A stretch of 7,860 nucleotides of DNA from Bifidobacterium breve (GTDB lineage Bacteria > Actinomycetota > Actinomycetes > S36-B12 > UBA5976): positions 1 through 7,860 of the forward strand of contig CAMATO010000043.1 in NCBI GenBank assembly GCA_945861165.1, read 5' to 3'. Position numbers and translations under genes: made by a program. Below the pieces are notes generated by a model. The model worked only from the letters and a program-made list of their open reading frames with translations. It searched no databases and was not told the DNA's origin. The first letter of the stretch is position 1, and each line of letters opens with the position of its first letter. Shown one piece after another: positions 5,451 to 7,860 of this stretch.

Positions 5451-6710
5451 ATGTCAAAACCAACCGCTGTGGAAAATTTTTCGACTACTTATGTCCGAAC
5501 GGTGGAACTACCAAACAAAGTTGACTTAATTAGTCTCATTCCCGATCTTCCCACAAATGAGGTTTTCTCTTGGGTTAGAAATAATCAAGGCATTGTTGCT
5601 TGGGGAGTAAATACTAAAGAGAATTTCACTGGTTCAGAAAGATTTTCAAGAGCCCATCGCTGGTGGAAGGAATTTGTCGATAATTCATCAATCCGAGATG
5701 AGGTGCTGACTTCAAGTTCGGGGGCACTTGCCTTCGTATCATTTTCATTTTTGTCAGAAAATTCAAGTGTGGTTGTTGTCCCAGAAATCATTGTGGGACA
5801 AAACAACGACAAGACCTGGTTAACCGTGATTGGTGACATAGATATAGAGAAAATTAAAGGTGAGATCTACTCTCCTAGAAATTTACCTAAATCCCCAGGA
5901 AAGCTAACGTGGAGTGAGGGCAGCATCTCAATTGAAGAATGGCAAAAAGGTGTGCAAAAAGCGGTAAACAGAATCAACAACAAAGAATTAGATAAAGTTG
6001 TTCTAACTCGTGACATAAACGCTGAATCTACTGAAGTTATTGATTCTCGATATCTTTTAACAAAGTTAAGTAATGCTTATCCTGAATGTTGGTCATTTTC
6101 TGTCGATGGGTTAGTTGGTGCCACTCCAGAATTATTGATCCGGCGCACTGGTAATTTGGTTTTATCAAGGGTTTTAGCTGGAACTATTAGAAGAGACGAA
6201 AATACTTCAGATTCAGATTTGACCACAACTCTATTAGAGAGTGGAAAAGATTTAGAAGAACATGAATTTGCAGTTAGTTCTGTAGCCACTTCGTTGGCAC
6301 TTCACTGCACAGACATGCAAGTTCCTGTAAAACCAAGAGTTTTAAGACTTTCTAATGTGGCTCATTTAGCAACTGATATTTCAGGAACACTTGTTGATGC
6401 TGCCCCTGCTTTAGTTCTAGCAGGATCCCTTCACCCCAGTGCCGCAATATGTGGGACACCTACTGATAGAGCAAAGAGTTTAATTCAAGAATTAGAACAA
6501 ATGAATAGAAATCGTTACACAGGTCCAGTTGGTTGGATCAATTCCAAAGGAGATGGCGAACTTGGAATTGCCTTAAGGTGTGCCGAAATATCTGAAAATA
6601 AAGCCAGATTATTTGCTGGTTGTGGAATTGTTTCTGAATCAACTCCCGCTGATGAATTAGCTGAATCTAATGCAAAATTTCTTGCGATGCGAGAAGCACT
6701 TATTAATTAA
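5451..6710 (+). CDS. menF: Isochorismate synthase (chorismate-binding family)
   Basis: MenF converts chorismate to isochorismate, the committed step to menaquinone. Counting from the upstream ATG at 5445 the protein has 421 residues. I prefer the ATG two codons later (5451, giving 419 residues and starting MSKPTAVENF), because it fits a leaderless start behind TAGTCT; the difference is minor. The chorismate-binding domain fills roughly residues 160-415. In 421-residue numbering the expected catalytic residues are K184 (DKVVLTR, general base as in EntC/MenF; anthranilate synthases lack this lysine), E229 (GATPELL, acid), E272 (KDLEEHEF) and E372 (GDGELGIALRCAE) as Mg ligands, plus HPSAAICGTPT (330-340). 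EntC-type siderophore or salicylate roles are possible for this fold, but menD and menG alongside favour menaquinone. Confidence 0.9.
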   Translation: MSKPTAVENFSTTYVRTVELPNKVDLISLIPDLPTNEVFSWVRNNQGIVAWGVNTKENFTGSERFSRAHRWWKEFVDNSSIRDEVLTSSSGALAFVSFSFLSENSSVVVVPEIIVGQNNDKTWLTVIGDIDIEKIKGEIYSPRNLPKSPGKLTWSEGSISIEEWQKGVQKAVNRINNKELDKVVLTRDINAESTEVIDSRYLLTKLSNAYPECWSFSVDGLVGATPELLIRRTGNLVLSRVLAGTIRRDENTSDSDLTTTLLESGKDLEEHEFAVSSVATSLALHCTDMQVPVKPRVLRLSNVAHLATDISGTLVDAAPALVLAGSLHPSAAICGTPTDRAKSLIQELEQMNRNRYTGPVGWINSKGDGELGIALRCAEISENKARLFAGCGIVSESTPADELAESNAKFLAMREALIN

Positions 6711-7860
6711 GCGGTAACGCCTTTATTAACTTCTTCAAAAATCAATTTTCTTAGCTCTGCTTCAGATTTTCTTGATTTAATCTTGACAACCAAAACTTTT
6801 ATCCCACTTGGATTATTAAGATGGGAAGATAATTCACTTATCTTTGTTATTGATTTAACTTCTGCTCCAAGATTTTTAAACACTTCTGACAAATTAATGT
6901 CAGTTGGTGTGCCAAACACTCTTTCAAAGTCTTCCACTTCTGCTTGTTCTAACAAGCTAAATATTCCTCCACCATTATTATCATTAATAATAAAAGTGAT
7001 GTTGGGTTTCTGTTCAGATACTGGAACCACAAAACTAGCTAAATCGTGCAGTGCTGCCAGATCTCCCAACATCGCAAATGTTGGAATTTTTGTACTTAAC
7101 GCCGTTCCCATCGCCGTTGCTACAACGCCATCAATCCCGTTAACTCCTCGGTTCATTGAAACTGTTACTTCACCATTTGAGAAAGCTGAATTTATTTCAG
7201 GTGAAGTTAGTAATTCGAAATCTCTTGCTGCAAGACTTGAGGCTAGATGAAGATGAGAGTTTTTAGGAAGATTTTTCATGAGGCAATCAACCACATGTAA
7301 AGATGATATTTTTGGATTTTCCTCTAAAACTCTTTGAACTATTTCGTGTGCTGCTTTACCAGCTTTATCCCAGGTTTGTTTCCACGCTTTATTTGCTTGC
7401 TTGGCAGGAAGTCTAAATAATCCAGAGATTCTTTGCTTGGCAATTGAATTGGTAATGATGCTTGGCACAGCACATGAAATAACTAAGCTTCCCTTTTTTG
7501 TTAGTTCAGCAACTTGTCTTGATAACCCAACTCGGCCAACCGTTAAAACCACATCCGGCTTCAAATTTATTGAGTGCAAAGAAAGAAGTATCGGGGCATG
7601 AGAAACCATTGCCGGTCCCACACACTGGTGTGGTGGTTCAACTATTACCGGCCAATCAAGTGCATTTCCTAATTCTTGGGCATAATTCAAATATTCAATG
7701 ATTGTTCCACCAGCAACTATGACACCTTTTTTATTCAGTAACTCGGTTGAAATGTTTTCTGGTGTGATCACGCTTTCATTTTGAATTTTCTTTTTATGTT
7801 CAAAAATAAATTTTTTAGTTGGGACTAACGGTTCTGCCAGAGCTATATTTAAATGAACTG
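6707..7860 (-). CDS. menD: 2-succinyl-5-enolpyruvyl-6-hydroxy-3-cyclohexene-1-carboxylate synthase, 5' part missing
   Basis: The reading frame stays open to the right edge, so the start lies outside. A GTG at 7771 is internal, since family sequence (VHLNIALAEPLVP, bases ~7858-7820) continues upstream of it. About 383 residues are visible of an enzyme usually near 550. MenD is a thiamine-diphosphate enzyme that condenses 2-oxoglutarate with isochorismate. Visible are the end of the PYR domain, the central domain and the full PP domain: SLAARD (the S and R spaced as in the E. coli substrate-binding S391/R395), NRGVNGIDG (7153-7127), GDLAALHD (7066-7043) and NDNNGGGIF (6985-6959), the last two being the ThDP/Mg site. 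The conserved N of the usual GNS motif reads S here (ASSLAARD). Its stop overlaps the menF stop on the opposite strand. Confidence 0.93.
   Translation of the reverse strand, partial: VHLNIALAEPLVPTKKFIFEHKKKIQNESVITPENISTELLNKKGVIVAGGTIIEYLNYAQELGNALDWPVIVEPPHQCVGPAMVSHAPILLSLHSINLKPDVVLTVGRVGLSRQVAELTKKGSLVISCAVPSIITNSIAKQRISGLFRLPAKQANKAWKQTWDKAGKAAHEIVQRVLEENPKISSLHVVDCLMKNLPKNSHLHLASSLAARDFELLTSPEINSAFSNGEVTVSMNRGVNGIDGVVATAMGTALSTKIPTFAMLGDLAALHDLASFVVPVSEQKPNITFIINDNNGGGIFSLLEQAEVEDFERVFGTPTDINLSEVFKNLGAEVKSITKISELSSHLNNPSGIKVLVVKIKSRKSEAELRKLIFEEVNKGVTA

Noticed and set aside
5231..5524. Small plus-strand open frame spanning the menG start and menF start
   Set aside because: It runs antisense through menG and out of frame into menF, has no ribosome site, and its translation resembles no family I know. 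Other small opposite-strand frames under nuoD, nuoA, menG, menF and menD were rejected for the same reasons.
7769..7771. GTG as the start of menD (354-residue protein)
   Set aside because: The frame continues upstream to the window edge with recognisable MenD sequence (VHLNIALAEPLVP), so this GTG is an internal valine codon.

Overview
The window is an ordinary but tightly packed respiratory locus. It holds the start of a complex I operon (nuoA-nuoB-nuoC-nuoD-nuoE, minus strand; nuoE runs off the left edge) next to menaquinone genes: menG and a MenJ-like reductase (minus strand), menF (plus strand) and most of menD (minus strand; its start lies beyond the right edge). The sequence is AT-rich (roughly 40% GC by eye, not counted). 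The order menD/menF/menG/geranylgeranyl-reductase-family gene/nuoA-E, the NuoC N-terminal extension with a GDTSGFGGLV stretch, and the menaquinone plus MenJ-type combination all suggest an actinobacterium. Low GC and very short or overlapping gene junctions fit a streamlined aquatic lineage such as the acI/Nanopelagicales group. That placement is inference.

Layout: bases 1-3261 hold nuoE, D, C, B, A, read right to left. The E/D, D/C and C/B junctions are 4-base ATGA overlaps, and B follows A with no gap. Bases 3262-3422 (161 nt) are the nuo upstream region, with a tandem 8-bp repeat, a candidate promoter, a 12-bp palindrome and a clear ribosome binding site. Bases 3423-5378 hold menG followed by menJ with no gap. 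The 66-72 nt between menG and menF is a compact divergent promoter region centred on a perfect palindrome. menF and menD converge, and their stop codons overlap within one TTAA.

Together, MenF makes isochorismate from chorismate, MenD adds a succinyl-semialdehyde unit, MenG carries out the final ring methylation, and the MenJ-like enzyme probably saturates part of the isoprenoid tail. Complex I then reduces the resulting menaquinone with NADH. So the window groups the maker of the electron carrier with its main reducer.

I saw no mobile element, CRISPR, RNA gene or unknown protein family. The most interesting signal is regulatory: the menG, menF and nuoA upstream regions share a CACTTGTG/CACAAGTG core placed at the apparent -35 position, which could mean coordinated control of quinone synthesis and complex I.
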